A DNA stretch of 64,000 nucleotides, taken from contig JACKNN010000001.1 in the NCBI GenBank assembly GCA_024234855.1, positions 186,001 to 250,000 on the forward strand, given 5' to 3'. The stretch's first letter is position 1. The number at the start of each line of letters is the position of its first letter. The translations under genes were made by a program, and so were the position numbers. The notes under the pieces are model-generated. The model saw only the letters and a program-made list of their open reading frames with translations, made no database searches and was not told the DNA's origin. The DNA is from Pseudomonadales bacterium. Its GTDB lineage: Bacteria > Pseudomonadota > Gammaproteobacteria > Pseudomonadales > Halieaceae. Positions 51,754-59,991 of the stretch are shown here, one piece after another.

Positions 51754-52834
51754 ATGGCATACGTGTGACCACAACCGGCAACACCGTGCCACGCACATCG
51801 ACGCCGAGTTCGGTGCCGGGCTCACCCAGCGCCCGCTCTACATATGCCATGGCAATAGGCCCGCCCGCACTGGCGCCGTAGCAGGCCGAACTGACAACGC
51901 CCACCTGGCGGCCCTGGCCATCCAGCACAACCTGACCGTCACGCACGGGGCGCTTGCCTGCCACCGCCAGGCCGACCCGGCGCAGCGGCGCACCGGCAAC
52001 CATGCGCTGGAAAATCACTTCCGCCCCCGGAAAACCGCCCGCCCGCGCGCCATCGGGCCGGCGCGCCTTACTGATCGACCACATCAAACCCGCCTGTACC
52101 GGGTCGATATCTACCGTCAGCTCATGGCCGTACAGGCACAACCCGGCTTCCAGGCGCAGCGAATCCCGCGCACCCAGGCCAACAGGCAGCACCGCGCTGT
52201 GCGCGAGCAGCAGCCGGGCCAGCGTTTGTGCCTGTGCGGCAGGCACCGAAATTTCAAAACCGTCCTCCCCGGTGTAGCCGGAGCAGGTGATGTATACGTC
52301 GACACCATCGATCTGAGCATGGCAGCCCTGCATGAACACCAGGCCCGCCACGGCCGGGCACAGCCTCTCCATCACCGGCCGCGCGCCCGGACCCTGCAGG
52401 GCCAGCAATGCCTGTTCATGCAGCACTGTGAGCAACTGGCCATCCAGGTGGGCCCGCAGGTGGGCGACATCCTGCTCCTTGCAACCGGCGTTCACCACCA
52501 GGAAGAAGGTCTCGTCATCCCAGCGGGTGATGATGAGGTCGTCGAGTACACCGCCGCGCTCATTGGTAAACAACGCGTAGGTCTGGCGGTTGATCCCCAG
52601 CCCCGCCACATCCACCGGCACCAGGGACTCCAGCAGGGCGGCTGTCCCAGCCCCTTTCAGGACCACCTGCCCCATATGGGAGACATCAAACAGGCCGGCG
52701 GCGGCACGGGTGTGCAAATGCTCCTTGATAATCCCAGTGGGGTACTGCACTGGCATATCATAGCCGGCGAAGGGCACCATTTTGGCACCCAGCTCCCGGT
52801 GCAGCGCGTCCAGCGGTGTGGTCAACAGGGTCAC
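51725..52834 (-). CDS. gcvT: Aminomethyltransferase (glycine cleavage T protein)
   Basis: A 369-residue T protein: PFAGYDMPVQYPTGIIKEH, AGLFDVSHMGQV, the folate-site Asp in ERGGVLDDLI, TCSGYTGEDGFEI and GLGARDSLRLEAGLCLYG. It transfers the methylene group from H-protein-bound aminomethyl to tetrahydrofolate. gcvH and gcvP are not next to it in the window. No glycine riboswitch is visible upstream. Convergent overlap with batD leaves no room for a terminator. Confidence 0.95.
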   Translation of the reverse strand: MTLLTTPLDALHRELGAKMVPFAGYDMPVQYPTGIIKEHLHTRAAAGLFDVSHMGQVVLKGAGTAALLESLVPVDVAGLGINRQTYALFTNERGGVLDDLIITRWDDETFFLVVNAGCKEQDVAHLRAHLDGQLLTVLHEQALLALQGPGARPVMERLCPAVAGLVFMQGCHAQIDGVDVYITCSGYTGEDGFEISVPAAQAQTLARLLLAHSAVLPVGLGARDSLRLEAGLCLYGHELTVDIDPVQAGLMWSISKARRPDGARAGGFPGAEVIFQRMVAGAPLRRVGLAVAGKRPVRDGQVVLDGQGRQVGVVSSACYGASAGGPIAMAYVERALGEPGTELGVDVRGTVLPVVVTRMPFTPQRYHRG

Positions 52835-53004
52835 GATTCAATCCTCCGCCGGCAGTGGCAACATCGATCCGGACGCCACTCTAACCAGCTGCGGAAACAG
52901 GCGCAAGGCAAAGACCCGAAAGTGCGGGAGGCAGATAAGGCCTTGGTGCCGGGCGCCGACACGGGGATAATCACCCCGACGCCGAGACACAGGATACAAC
53001 CCGG

Positions 53005-53529
53005 GTGATTTCCCCTGACAGCAGCGCAGACACCATCAGCCTGATCGGCATGCCCGGCGCCGGCAAGAGCACCGTGGGTGTAGTGCTCGCCAAGCTCAGC
53101 GGCCTGCGCTTTGTCGATACCGACCTGGATATCCAGGTGCGCGCGGGGGCTACCCTGCAGCAGCTGCTGGAACGCGACGGCTACCTGCGGTTGCGGGAAC
53201 TCGAGCAGGAAGTACTGCTGTCCATCGATCTGGGCGGTGCGATCATCGCCACCGGCGGCAGCGCGGTCTATAGCAATGACGCTATGCACAGGCTCAAGGC
53301 GGCGGGGCCGGTGGTCTACCTCGAGGCCAATCTGGCCATGCTGCAACAGCGGGTGGCGGCCGCCCCGCTGCGGGGCATCGCCTGCGATGCCAGCCAGGGC
53401 TACGCGGATATCTTCGCCGAGCGCACCCCGCTGTACCGGCGCTACGCCGACCTTGTTGTCGACGCTGGCGGCGGCACGGCGGAAGCCGTGGCGGTGGCGA
53501 TATTGCGGGGCCTGGGTCGGGCGCCCTAG
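53005..53529 (+). CDS. Shikimate kinase-like protein
   Basis: A 174-residue P-loop kinase: Walker A GMPGAGKST (15-23), the substrate-site FVDTDLD (Asp38 and Asp40), LRELEQEVL for the Arg that binds shikimate, and ATGGSAVY where shikimate kinases have a GGG. The lid has LRGIACD and the C-terminal RTPLYRRYADLVVD is canonical. The Ser in place of the third Gly is unusual, and aroB is not adjacent, so this is probably a second, divergent copy rather than the housekeeping AroK. The start is a GTG at 53005, divergent from gcvT. Confidence 0.8.
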   Translation: MISPDSSADTISLIGMPGAGKSTVGVVLAKLSGLRFVDTDLDIQVRAGATLQQLLERDGYLRLRELEQEVLLSIDLGGAIIATGGSAVYSNDAMHRLKAAGPVVYLEANLAMLQQRVAAAPLRGIACDASQGYADIFAERTPLYRRYADLVVDAGGGTAEAVAVAILRGLGRAP

Positions 53530-53681
53530 CCCGATGGCGCAGACCGCGCCGGAACTCCCATCCGGTCACTCCTTTGCTTTCACCCGTGTCACTTCAGGCG
53601 TGGACGCGTCCGGACGTGTCCAATCGGTAGCTGCCGGGGACAGCCATGCCCGCAACCGCATACCGCGCCCGCCAAAACGCG

Positions 53682-53698
53682 CTGGCACGGGAATTGCT
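53682..53698 (+). promoter_or_regulatory. Full-consensus sigma-54 promoter
   Basis: CTGGCACG, G, GAA, TTGCT matches YTGGCACGrNNNTTGCW at every defined position, with GG and GC 10 nt apart. The expected transcription start is near 53709. There is no gene for 235 nt downstream, so it should drive a non-coding RNA or a long leader. Confidence 0.85.
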
Positions 53699-53708
53699 TT
53701 AAGTCATT

Positions 53709-53836
53709 CAAGGCGGCCTGCCGGGGGTGCAAAACGAGCCACGGACGGCCACCACAAGGATGTGGGGTAGAGCACAGGACTGCCAGGGATGGCAGGCAGG
53801 CCGCCGATTACCGCTCCGCGCAGTCGTTTGGCGCGG
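53709..53836 (+). ncRNA. Candidate Csr/Rsm-type small RNA with GGA-loop hairpins
   Basis: Starting at the predicted sigma-54 transcription start, GGCGGCCTGCC (53712-53722) pairs perfectly over 11 bp with GGCAGGCCGCC (53795-53805). Between the arms are four GGA motifs: ACGGAC (53741-53746) between GCC and GGC; AGGA (53757-53760) as the loop of a perfect CCACA/TGTGG stem; CAGGAC (53775-53780) between GCA and TGC; and GGGA (53786-53789) as the loop of a CTGCCA/TGGCAG stem. ACAAGGATGT at 53754-53763 fits the core of the known CsrA consensus. The third and fourth stems compete. A CCGCGC/GCGCGG hairpin ends at 53836 but has no T tract, so the 3' end is unknown. It may instead be a long leader of the next gene. 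Confidence 0.55.
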
Positions 53837-53878
53837 CATTCGGTAAGGTAATTTGTAAAAAATTTCTTAAAAAAAACA

Positions 53879-53907
53879 TTTACACACCCAAAACCCTGAG
53901 TGATATT
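53879..53907 (+). promoter_or_regulatory. Sigma-70-type promoter of the PA3496-like gene
   Basis: TTTACA, a 17-nt spacer and GATATT, in an AT-rich context, about 40 nt before the ribosome site. Its presence means the gene need not depend on the sigma-54 site upstream. Confidence 0.5.
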
Positions 53908-53946
53908 GCCGCGAAATGCCTGTATCCAATCATCCGGAGGTGATTT

Positions 53947-54168
53947 ATGGCGGAACGCAATCAGGACAGTGTCGCAGCGGAGCCGGTAGACGATTTTTTT
54001 GAGCCGGTTATCGGCGATTTGTCCGACGATGACCTGCAGGACCTGGTACCGGTTTCATCTGAAAAGCAGCGCCTGGCAGCCAAGCGCCGCCGCGCCGAGC
54101 AGCGACTGGAAGAGCGCCGCCTGCGGGATGAGCTCGGCTACTACGATCTGCAACTGGACGACTTCTAA
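53947..54168 (+). CDS. PA3496-like small protein
   Basis: A 73-residue acidic-then-basic protein. The first half is acidic (VDDFFEPVIGDLSDDDLQD); the second carries the family pattern KRRRAEQRLEERRLRDELGYYD. Proteins like Pseudomonas PA3496 are annotated as putative envelope-integrity proteins, without proven mechanism. An exceptionally strong ribosome site (GGAGGTGA) precedes the ATG. It is monocistronic by appearance, with a GC-rich hairpin after the stop. Confidence 0.75.
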   Translation: MAERNQDSVAAEPVDDFFEPVIGDLSDDDLQDLVPVSSEKQRLAAKRRRAEQRLEERRLRDELGYYDLQLDDF

Positions 54169-54183
54169 GCCCGGCCACCTTCC

Positions 54184-54203
54184 CGGCGCCCCCCGGGGCG
54201 CCG
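54184..54203 (+). terminator. Strong GC hairpin after the PA3496-like gene
   Basis: CGGCGCCCC and GGGGCGCCG form a perfect 9-bp stem around CC, 15 nt past the stop codon. No T tract follows, so it may be an mRNA-stabilising or Rho-linked 3' structure rather than a classical terminator. Confidence 0.45.
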
Positions 54204-54419
54204 ACCAGCACTGTCCCCGACCTGCGTCATTAGCAGATACGTTACCTCTTACTGTCACACCCCGCAGCCTACCCGAATCCGCAACAGGCTATTGAGACCG
54301 GCCCGGTGCAGCCAGCGCAACCCGGCCGCGCTTGACGTCATGTCAGGACCGCAAACAGTGGGCAAATCGCGGTCATTCCTATACATTCCGGAAAACACAC
54401 TGGTTCAGGAGATCGCCGT

Positions 54420-56327
54420 TTGCAACGCCCCGTCTGGCTGCTCAGCATGGATTCCGAGCAATTCAATGCCCCGCCCACCACCACGGCCGCCCTGGTCGCG
54501 TATTTTCGCCGGTATGGCGACAGCGCTGCCGCTACCGCCACTGAGTTGGTGCACTTCCAGTCCGGCGCCGACATCGCCGGCTGGCTGGCGCGCTGGCGGC
54601 AGGAGTGCCTGCCAACAGCCGCGCAGGCCCTGCAATCGGGATTGAGCCCGGTCGTGGGTTTCAGCTTCTACACCTGGAACGCCGCTGAATTTCTCGCCCT
54701 CGCGGCGGAACTGAAACAACTCCTACCCGGACTGTTGGTTGTCGCGGGAGGACCCCATGTGCAACAGGCCGGGGATTACCTGGGCATTGACCCCATTGAC
54801 GTTATTTTCCTGGGCGAGGCCGAGGTCAGCTTCCAGCAATTCCTGGATTGCCCGGACCGGGCCGGCTGGGCCGATATCGACGGGCTGGCATTCCTGGACG
54901 GCACCACCATGGTCACCACGCCCGCCCGGGAGCGCTGCCGCGAACTGGAGCGCTTCCCCTCTCCACTGGATGTGCTGACGCTGACCGACGCCACCGGTGC
55001 TCCGCTGTACGAATCCATCGCCTATGAAACCAGCCGCGGCTGTCCTTTCAAGTGCGCTTTTTGCGAATGGGGAACCGGCGCCATCGGCAGCAAAATGTAC
55101 CAGTGGCCCCTGCAGCGAATCCGCGATGACTGGGAGGCCATCGTCGCAGCCGGTATAAAGAACATCTGGCTGGCAGATTCCAACTTTGGTGCCCTTAAAC
55201 TGGATCGCGACAAGGCGGAGTTGATTGTGGCGCTCAAGCAGCGCACAGGGCTGCCGCTGTCGTTCGCCACTTCCTGGTCGAAGAAACACAGCCGGCAGGT
55301 ACAGGAGATCGCGCTGCTGCTGCACCGCAACCGCCTGCTGCCCCACTACCAGCTGGCCCTGCAAACCCTGACACCGGAAGCGCTGCGCCTGAGCAATCGC
55401 CAGAACATGGGCTCAAATGAATACGGGCCGATCGCCAAGTCCATGGCGGAGCAGGGGGTGCCTATCGCGGCGGAATTGATCTGGGGCCTGCCAGGCGACA
55501 ACCTGGCGGATTTCGAACGCAACCTGGACCAGCTGCTCGCCACCTTTCCCAACATCAATATTTTTGGCTACACCCTGCTGCCAGGCACGGAATTCTATGC
55601 CCGGCGGGATGAATACCTCATCGAAGCCATCCCGGTAGCCGGTTACGGCAAAGCCAAGGGGGAATACGTGGTGGGCTGTCACAGTTTCAGCCGCGACGAG
55701 GGCGAAGAGGGCTATTTCCTGATCACAGCCCACATCCTGCTGGTACACGGACACATCATGCCACTCACTACCCGCCTGCTGGCGCTGGCAGGTGACGTGC
55801 CGGTGTCACCCCTGCTCAGGGATATCCTGCGTGAGCTGGTCGAACTGCTACGGCCGGGGCTGGGGGACAGCAGCCTGGCAGACAGGATGTCGGTTTATGA
55901 GCAGCGCGACCGGCTCTACCTCGCCGCCCTCGCCCAGCGGCAGTTGTTATACCGGACCGCGGCCGCGACCCTTGAGCGGCACTACCGCGATCAGGGCAAG
56001 AACCCGGAGGCGGCGCTGCAGGCGCTGTGGCTCGACGAAGCCCTCTGCCCGCGCCACGGCGGGGAACATACCCTGCAGTCACACTTTGGCTATGACGCGC
56101 ACGCGGTGCAGCGCGCGCTCGCCGCCATGGAGCTGCCGCCAGCGTCGCCCGAGCTGGCGGGAGACTGGACCCTGCAGATTCACCACCCGGGTGGTGTCGG
56201 GGAAATCCTGCACAGCGCCGATGGCGGCAGTTGGCTGGGCGGCTCCATCACGCTGGCGCAGCAGGGAGCACCCGGCGCGCCACGCCATGAAAACGCTTCA
56301 GAACGCCCGATAGTAGCGTTAGCATAA
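54420..56327 (+). CDS. B12-binding-type radical SAM protein
   Basis: A 635-residue protein. The N-terminal third has a Rossmann-like cobalamin-binding-domain pattern (LLVVAGGPHVQQAGDY, VIFLGEAEVSFQQFL) but no DxHxxG, so cobalamin would be bound base-off without a His ligand. The radical SAM domain has Cys208, Cys212 and Cys215 in CPFKCAFCEWG, followed by IKNIWLADSNFGAL and ELIWGLPGD. The C-terminal ~170 residues are helical and of unknown role. The start is a TTG at 54420 with AGGAG about 8 nt upstream. A zinc-ribbon gene follows 28 bp later. Reaction unknown; methyl transfer is typical of the class. Confidence 0.85.
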   Translation: MQRPVWLLSMDSEQFNAPPTTTAALVAYFRRYGDSAAATATELVHFQSGADIAGWLARWRQECLPTAAQALQSGLSPVVGFSFYTWNAAEFLALAAELKQLLPGLLVVAGGPHVQQAGDYLGIDPIDVIFLGEAEVSFQQFLDCPDRAGWADIDGLAFLDGTTMVTTPARERCRELERFPSPLDVLTLTDATGAPLYESIAYETSRGCPFKCAFCEWGTGAIGSKMYQWPLQRIRDDWEAIVAAGIKNIWLADSNFGALKLDRDKAELIVALKQRTGLPLSFATSWSKKHSRQVQEIALLLHRNRLLPHYQLALQTLTPEALRLSNRQNMGSNEYGPIAKSMAEQGVPIAAELIWGLPGDNLADFERNLDQLLATFPNINIFGYTLLPGTEFYARRDEYLIEAIPVAGYGKAKGEYVVGCHSFSRDEGEEGYFLITAHILLVHGHIMPLTTRLLALAGDVPVSPLLRDILRELVELLRPGLGDSSLADRMSVYEQRDRLYLAALAQRQLLYRTAAATLERHYRDQGKNPEAALQALWLDEALCPRHGGEHTLQSHFGYDAHAVQRALAAMELPPASPELAGDWTLQIHHPGGVGEILHSADGGSWLGGSITLAQQGAPGAPRHENASERPIVALA

Positions 56328-56355
56328 ACCGTCGGATAACCAGAGAGCCCAGCCC

Positions 56356-56562
56356 ATGCCCGAAATCAAACGCGAAGTACGCCCGATCGAGGTCAATTAC
56401 GTCTGCGACACCTGCGGCCAGGGTATGATGGTCCGGTCCGGCGAAATGGATCCCGTCAGCGGCGACATCGAACACCGCTGCCTGATCTGCAACCACCTGC
56501 AATCGTTCCAGTGGCGGGAATACCCGCGGATCGTTCACATCGGGCTGGATGAGGACATCTGA
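56356..56562 (+). CDS. Small zinc-ribbon protein
   Basis: A 68-residue protein with two CxxC knuckles, CDTCGQG and CLICNH, about 25 residues apart, giving a zinc ribbon. Conserved small proteins of this sort accompany many gammaproteobacterial loci but have no assigned function. It lies 28 bp after the radical SAM gene on the same strand, and its end overlaps the convergent mtnA end by 28 bp. Confidence 0.82.
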   Translation: MPEIKREVRPIEVNYVCDTCGQGMMVRSGEMDPVSGDIEHRCLICNHLQSFQWREYPRIVHIGLDEDI

Positions 56563-57638
56563 GATCGCAACCGCGCCAGGCCCTCGGCACTGGCCTCGAA
56601 ACTACCGTACTCGGTCACCAGGGCGGTCACCAGGGCCGCCGGGGTAATATCGAAGGCCGGGTTGTGGGCCCTGGCGCCACTGCCGGCGAGCACCAACTCC
56701 TGCCGCTGGCCCCGTGCGTCAACGCCGGTCACGGCGAGTACTTCGCTTTCGGTCCGCTCCTCGATGGGTATGTCATCACCGCTGGCACAGCGCCAGTCAA
56801 TGGTGGATTCCGGCAACGCCGCGTAGAACGGCACACCGTTGGCGCGGGCCGCCAGCGCCTTGAGATAGGTGCCGATCTTGTTGCAGACATCGCCGTTGGC
56901 GGCGGTGCGATCGCTGCCCACCAGCACACAGTCCACAGCGCCGCGACGCAGCAGCTGGCCACAGCTGTTGTCCGCCACCAGGGTGCAGGGCACACCCGCC
57001 CGCTGCAGCTCCCAGGCCGTCAGGTGCATGCCCTGGTTGCGCGGCCGGGTTTCGGAAACCCAGACGTGCACCGGGATACCCGCGGCATGCGCCTTGTAGA
57101 TCGGCGCCAGCGCCGTACCCCATTGCACGGTTGCCAGCCAGCCGGCGTTGCAGTGAGTCATGATGTTCAATGGGCCGGCAGGCTTTATTGCCCGCAATAA
57201 CAACAGGCCATGCTCGCCGATACGTGCGCAATTCGCGATGTCCCGGGTGCGCAGCAGCTGGGCTGCAGCCAGCGCCGCAGCCGCCCGGTTCGGCGGTTCC
57301 AGGTCGTGCACCGCCGCCGTCACGGCCTCCAACGCCCAGCGCAGGTTGACCGCCGTCGGGCGTGTCGCCAGCAGGGCAGCGCTGGCGCGCTGGAGGTGTT
57401 CCATTGTGGGGTTGAGCGCCAGCGCCTGGGCCAGGCCGAACGCCGCCGTAATACCTATCAACGGCGCGCCGCGCACCTGCATGGTGCTAATGGCATGGCA
57501 GTAGGATTCGAGACTTTGCAACTCGCACCAGTGCAATCCATGAGGCAGCAGAGTCTGGTCTATGATCTCCACGACCTGGCGTTCGGCATTCCAGCGCAGG
57601 CTGCACAACGCTTCAGTGGGGGGCACGGAGAGCGTCAC
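56535..57638 (-). CDS. mtnA: S-methyl-5-thioribose-1-phosphate isomerase
   Basis: A 367-residue isomerase of the eIF2B-like family: STMQVRGAPLIGI, THCNAGWLATVQWGTAL with the catalytic Cys, the VWVSETRPRNQG loop, GSDRTAANGDVCNKIGTY with the catalytic Asp, and IEERTESEV. The GTG at 57638 starts the family-like region; longer upstream frames run into the neighbouring gene. It converts 5-methylthioribose 1-phosphate to methylthioribulose 1-phosphate in methionine salvage, recycling the methylthioadenosine made in spermidine synthesis. Upstream on the same strand are a membrane protein and a PuuA-like enzyme. Confidence 0.93.
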   Translation of the reverse strand: MTLSVPPTEALCSLRWNAERQVVEIIDQTLLPHGLHWCELQSLESYCHAISTMQVRGAPLIGITAAFGLAQALALNPTMEHLQRASAALLATRPTAVNLRWALEAVTAAVHDLEPPNRAAAALAAAQLLRTRDIANCARIGEHGLLLLRAIKPAGPLNIMTHCNAGWLATVQWGTALAPIYKAHAAGIPVHVWVSETRPRNQGMHLTAWELQRAGVPCTLVADNSCGQLLRRGAVDCVLVGSDRTAANGDVCNKIGTYLKALAARANGVPFYAALPESTIDWRCASGDDIPIEERTESEVLAVTGVDARGQRQELVLAGSGARAHNPAFDITPAALVTALVTEYGSFEASAEGLARLRSQMSSSSPM

Positions 57639-57651
57639 GGCGGGCGATCGG

Positions 57652-58512
57652 TCAGGCGGCAACGGGGTGTTCTGATTCGGTTTCGTACTGCCACTCGAAC
57701 ACGTTGAGCTCGATGAAGATGAAAGCGAACAGCCACAGCGCGGCATCATAGAAATCGAGCCAATCTCCCGCATAGGCCCAGTAACCGGCACAGGCGAACA
57801 GGATCGCGTAAATGATCAACTTGGCTACCTTGGTGGCATTCATCACCTGGTCCGAGAGGTCGCCGCGCAGCTGCAGGCGTACCTCCACCTCCAGCACAAC
57901 CACCACCAGCAGCCAGTCGGCCGCGTTGATCACGTCCACCCAGGCGAGCATTTCGGCAGAGCGCAGGGTTTGTTCGTCCACCAGGATATTGAAGCCATCC
58001 AGCGTGAACACCGGTTGGCCCAGGCCGGCGCAATTGATGGCATCCAGCGGCACGTACTCGTCGAGGTCGACCAGCAGGGAATAATCGCCTCCCGCCAGGG
58101 AACAGACGTCCGCCACCGACAAGGGGGAGACCTGGTAGAGGGTCACCAGCTCCTGGTAATAACCGGTGAAGGCGTAGACCAGGGCGATATAGCACAGGCC
58201 CCGCAGGCCGTGCAGGCCCCACTTGACCAGGCCGTGGATACGGCGGTCGCTGAGCACCGCCGTTTCCAGCTCAAACATCAGCAGCAGAATGACCCAGGCC
58301 GCGGTATCAATCGTGGCGGAAAAGGCCTGGATCAGCTGGCCCGGCTCTATCCCGTCGGCAAAGGTAAAAGACAGGGCGAGCAGTTCTTCCTGCAGGAACA
58401 GGTAGATATTGAAACTGAGCAGCAGGTAAACGATGTATTTGGCGATTTTGAACAGACGGAACCGGGCACTGTTGCCGAAGTACGTGTTGCCGTCCGCCAT
58501 CAGTTCGCCCAT
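57652..58512 (-). CDS. Conserved multi-pass membrane protein
   Basis: A 286-residue membrane protein I cannot name. Hydrophobic segments appear around residues 25-50 (YIVYLLLSFNIYLFL), 70-85 (AAWVILLLMFELE), 98-118 (LCYIALVYAFTGYY), 193-212 (WLLVVVVLEVEV) and 230-275 (IIYAILFACAGYWAY, ALWLFAFIFIELNVFE). Between the third and fourth lies a periplasmic-type loop of ~75 residues with two Cys. Acidic residues within several helices are unusual. Start may be ATG 58512 or 58500. It lies 4 bp after the glutamine synthetase-like gene and 13 bp before mtnA, so it is part of that operon. Confidence 0.7.
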   Translation of the reverse strand: MGELMADGNTYFGNSARFRLFKIAKYIVYLLLSFNIYLFLQEELLALSFTFADGIEPGQLIQAFSATIDTAAWVILLLMFELETAVLSDRRIHGLVKWGLHGLRGLCYIALVYAFTGYYQELVTLYQVSPLSVADVCSLAGGDYSLLVDLDEYVPLDAINCAGLGQPVFTLDGFNILVDEQTLRSAEMLAWVDVINAADWLLVVVVLEVEVRLQLRGDLSDQVMNATKVAKLIIYAILFACAGYWAYAGDWLDFYDAALWLFAFIFIELNVFEWQYETESEHPVAA

Positions 58513-58516
58513 GACA

Positions 58517-59866
58517 TCACACCTGCAGCAACAGGTGTTCCCTCTCCCAGGAACTGATCACCTGGTTGAACTCCTCGAACTCGTCCAGCTTCACCGCGGC
58601 ATAAGCCTGCAGGAACAGGTCACCAAACACTTCCTGCACCTCCGGCGAATCCTGCAGGTGGCGCAAGCCCTCCTCGAGGGTGCGTGCCACCTCCACGTCC
58701 TCTTCATTGGCGGTGCCCTGGTGGGGCGCCGTGGGCTTGAGCTTGCCCTTCATGCCGAGGTAACCGCTGGCCAGTGTTGCGGCGAAGGCCAGGTAGGGGT
58801 TGACGTCGGCACCGGGGAAGCGGTTCTCGACCCGTGTATTTTCGGGCTCGCACTGGGGCACCCGGAATGCGGTGGTGCGGTTATCGACGCCCCAGTTGAG
58901 ATTGATAGGGGCGGCAATGTCCGGCGCCAGGCGTCGGTAGGAATTGACATTCGGCGCGTACAGGCTGATCAACTCGGGGGTATAGCGCTGCAGGCCGGCG
59001 ATATAACTGAGAAAGGCATCGGAGTGTCGGCCCCTGCGATCGGCAAATATATTCTTGCCCGTGCCGGCGTCCAGCACGCTCTGGTGTATATGCATGGCAC
59101 TGCCCGGCTCCGCCTTCATGGGCTTGGCCATGAATGTCGCATAGATCCCGTGCTTGTAGGCAGTTTCGCGCACGGTCCGCTTGAAGGTGAATACCTGGTC
59201 GGCCAGGTTCAGCGCCTCGCCATGAAGGAAATTGATCTCCATCTGGGCAGCGCCGTTTTCATGGATCAGTGTATCGACCTGCAGCTCCTGCGCGGTGGCA
59301 AACTCGTACATGTCCTCCACGAAGTCCTCAAACTCCGCGACCGCGTCGATGCTGTAAGACAGCCGCGATGACTCCTTGCGACCCGATCTTCCCTTGGGCG
59401 CCGACAGCTCATAGTCCGGGTCCAGGTTTTTGCTGACAAGGTAAAACTCCACTTCCGGTGCCACCACGGGCTTGAGACCTTCCGCCTCGTACAGGGACAG
59501 CACCTTGCGCAGGATATTGCGGGTCGCCAGGGGATGGGGTTTGCCATCCATGGTATAGCAGTCGTGAATGATCTGGGCGGTACGCTCGCGCGCCCAGGGC
59601 ACGACTCGCATGGTATTGGCGTCGGGCCGGAGGATCATATCTGCATCGGTTGGTTCGACGAAGTCCCAGTGGCTGTCGGAGTACTCCCCGGTCACGCTCT
59701 GGATCATGATGCTTTCCGGGAGCCGGGGATTGCCCCTGCTGAGAAACTGGTGGGCCGGGATAAACTTGCCGCGCGCGCTGCCGGTCATATCCGGCACGAG
59801 CACTTCAACTTCGGAAATTTTGTGGCGCTTCAGCCAATCCTTGATGGCCTTCGTTTCAGCGTCCAT
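58517..59866 (-). CDS. puuA: Glutamine synthetase family protein, PuuA-like
   Basis: A 449-residue enzyme of the glutamine synthetase fold: PDMTGSARGKFIPA near the start, VAPEVEFYL, ENGAAQMEINF, AEPGSAMHIHQSV and the C-terminal RVENRFPGADVNPYLA. This is the gamma-glutamylputrescine synthetase/PuuA branch, not GlnA, since it lacks the GlnA adenylylation region and is divergent from a puuB-like gene. It ligates glutamate to putrescine or a related amine. The ATG at 59866 with GAGGG upstream is chosen over one 19 codons earlier. Head of a puuA-membrane protein-mtnA unit. Confidence 0.9.
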   Translation of the reverse strand: MDAETKAIKDWLKRHKISEVEVLVPDMTGSARGKFIPAHQFLSRGNPRLPESIMIQSVTGEYSDSHWDFVEPTDADMILRPDANTMRVVPWARERTAQIIHDCYTMDGKPHPLATRNILRKVLSLYEAEGLKPVVAPEVEFYLVSKNLDPDYELSAPKGRSGRKESSRLSYSIDAVAEFEDFVEDMYEFATAQELQVDTLIHENGAAQMEINFLHGEALNLADQVFTFKRTVRETAYKHGIYATFMAKPMKAEPGSAMHIHQSVLDAGTGKNIFADRRGRHSDAFLSYIAGLQRYTPELISLYAPNVNSYRRLAPDIAAPINLNWGVDNRTTAFRVPQCEPENTRVENRFPGADVNPYLAFAATLASGYLGMKGKLKPTAPHQGTANEEDVEVARTLEEGLRHLQDSPEVQEVFGDLFLQAYAAVKLDEFEEFNQVISSWEREHLLLQV

Positions 59867-59991
59867 ACAACCCTCTGGTGACCTAAAGTCGCCAGTATCG
59901 CAGTACAGGAAAGTTCTCTTCAAGGCTTTTCCGATAGCCTACCCCTAACGTGTTATGCCTCAGCACGGCTACAAAACGGTATAGTTGCGGC

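Larger units (their letters stand above)
53530..53946. other. Intergenic region with a sigma-54 promoter and a structured RNA candidate
   Basis: About 415 bases without a protein-coding gene. It contains, left to right, a full-consensus sigma-54 promoter (53682-53698), a compact structured segment (53709-53836) proposed as a Csr-type regulatory RNA, an A-rich stretch, and a sigma-70-type promoter for the next gene (53879-53907). Confidence 0.6.

Noticed and set aside
52835..53004. Glycine riboswitch upstream of gcvT
   Set aside because: None of the conserved glycine-aptamer segments is present in the 170-nt upstream region.
51290..53008. 572-codon plus-strand frame running through batD and gcvT
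   Set aside because: It lies in another frame of batD and antisense to gcvT, both well supported; no domain signal.
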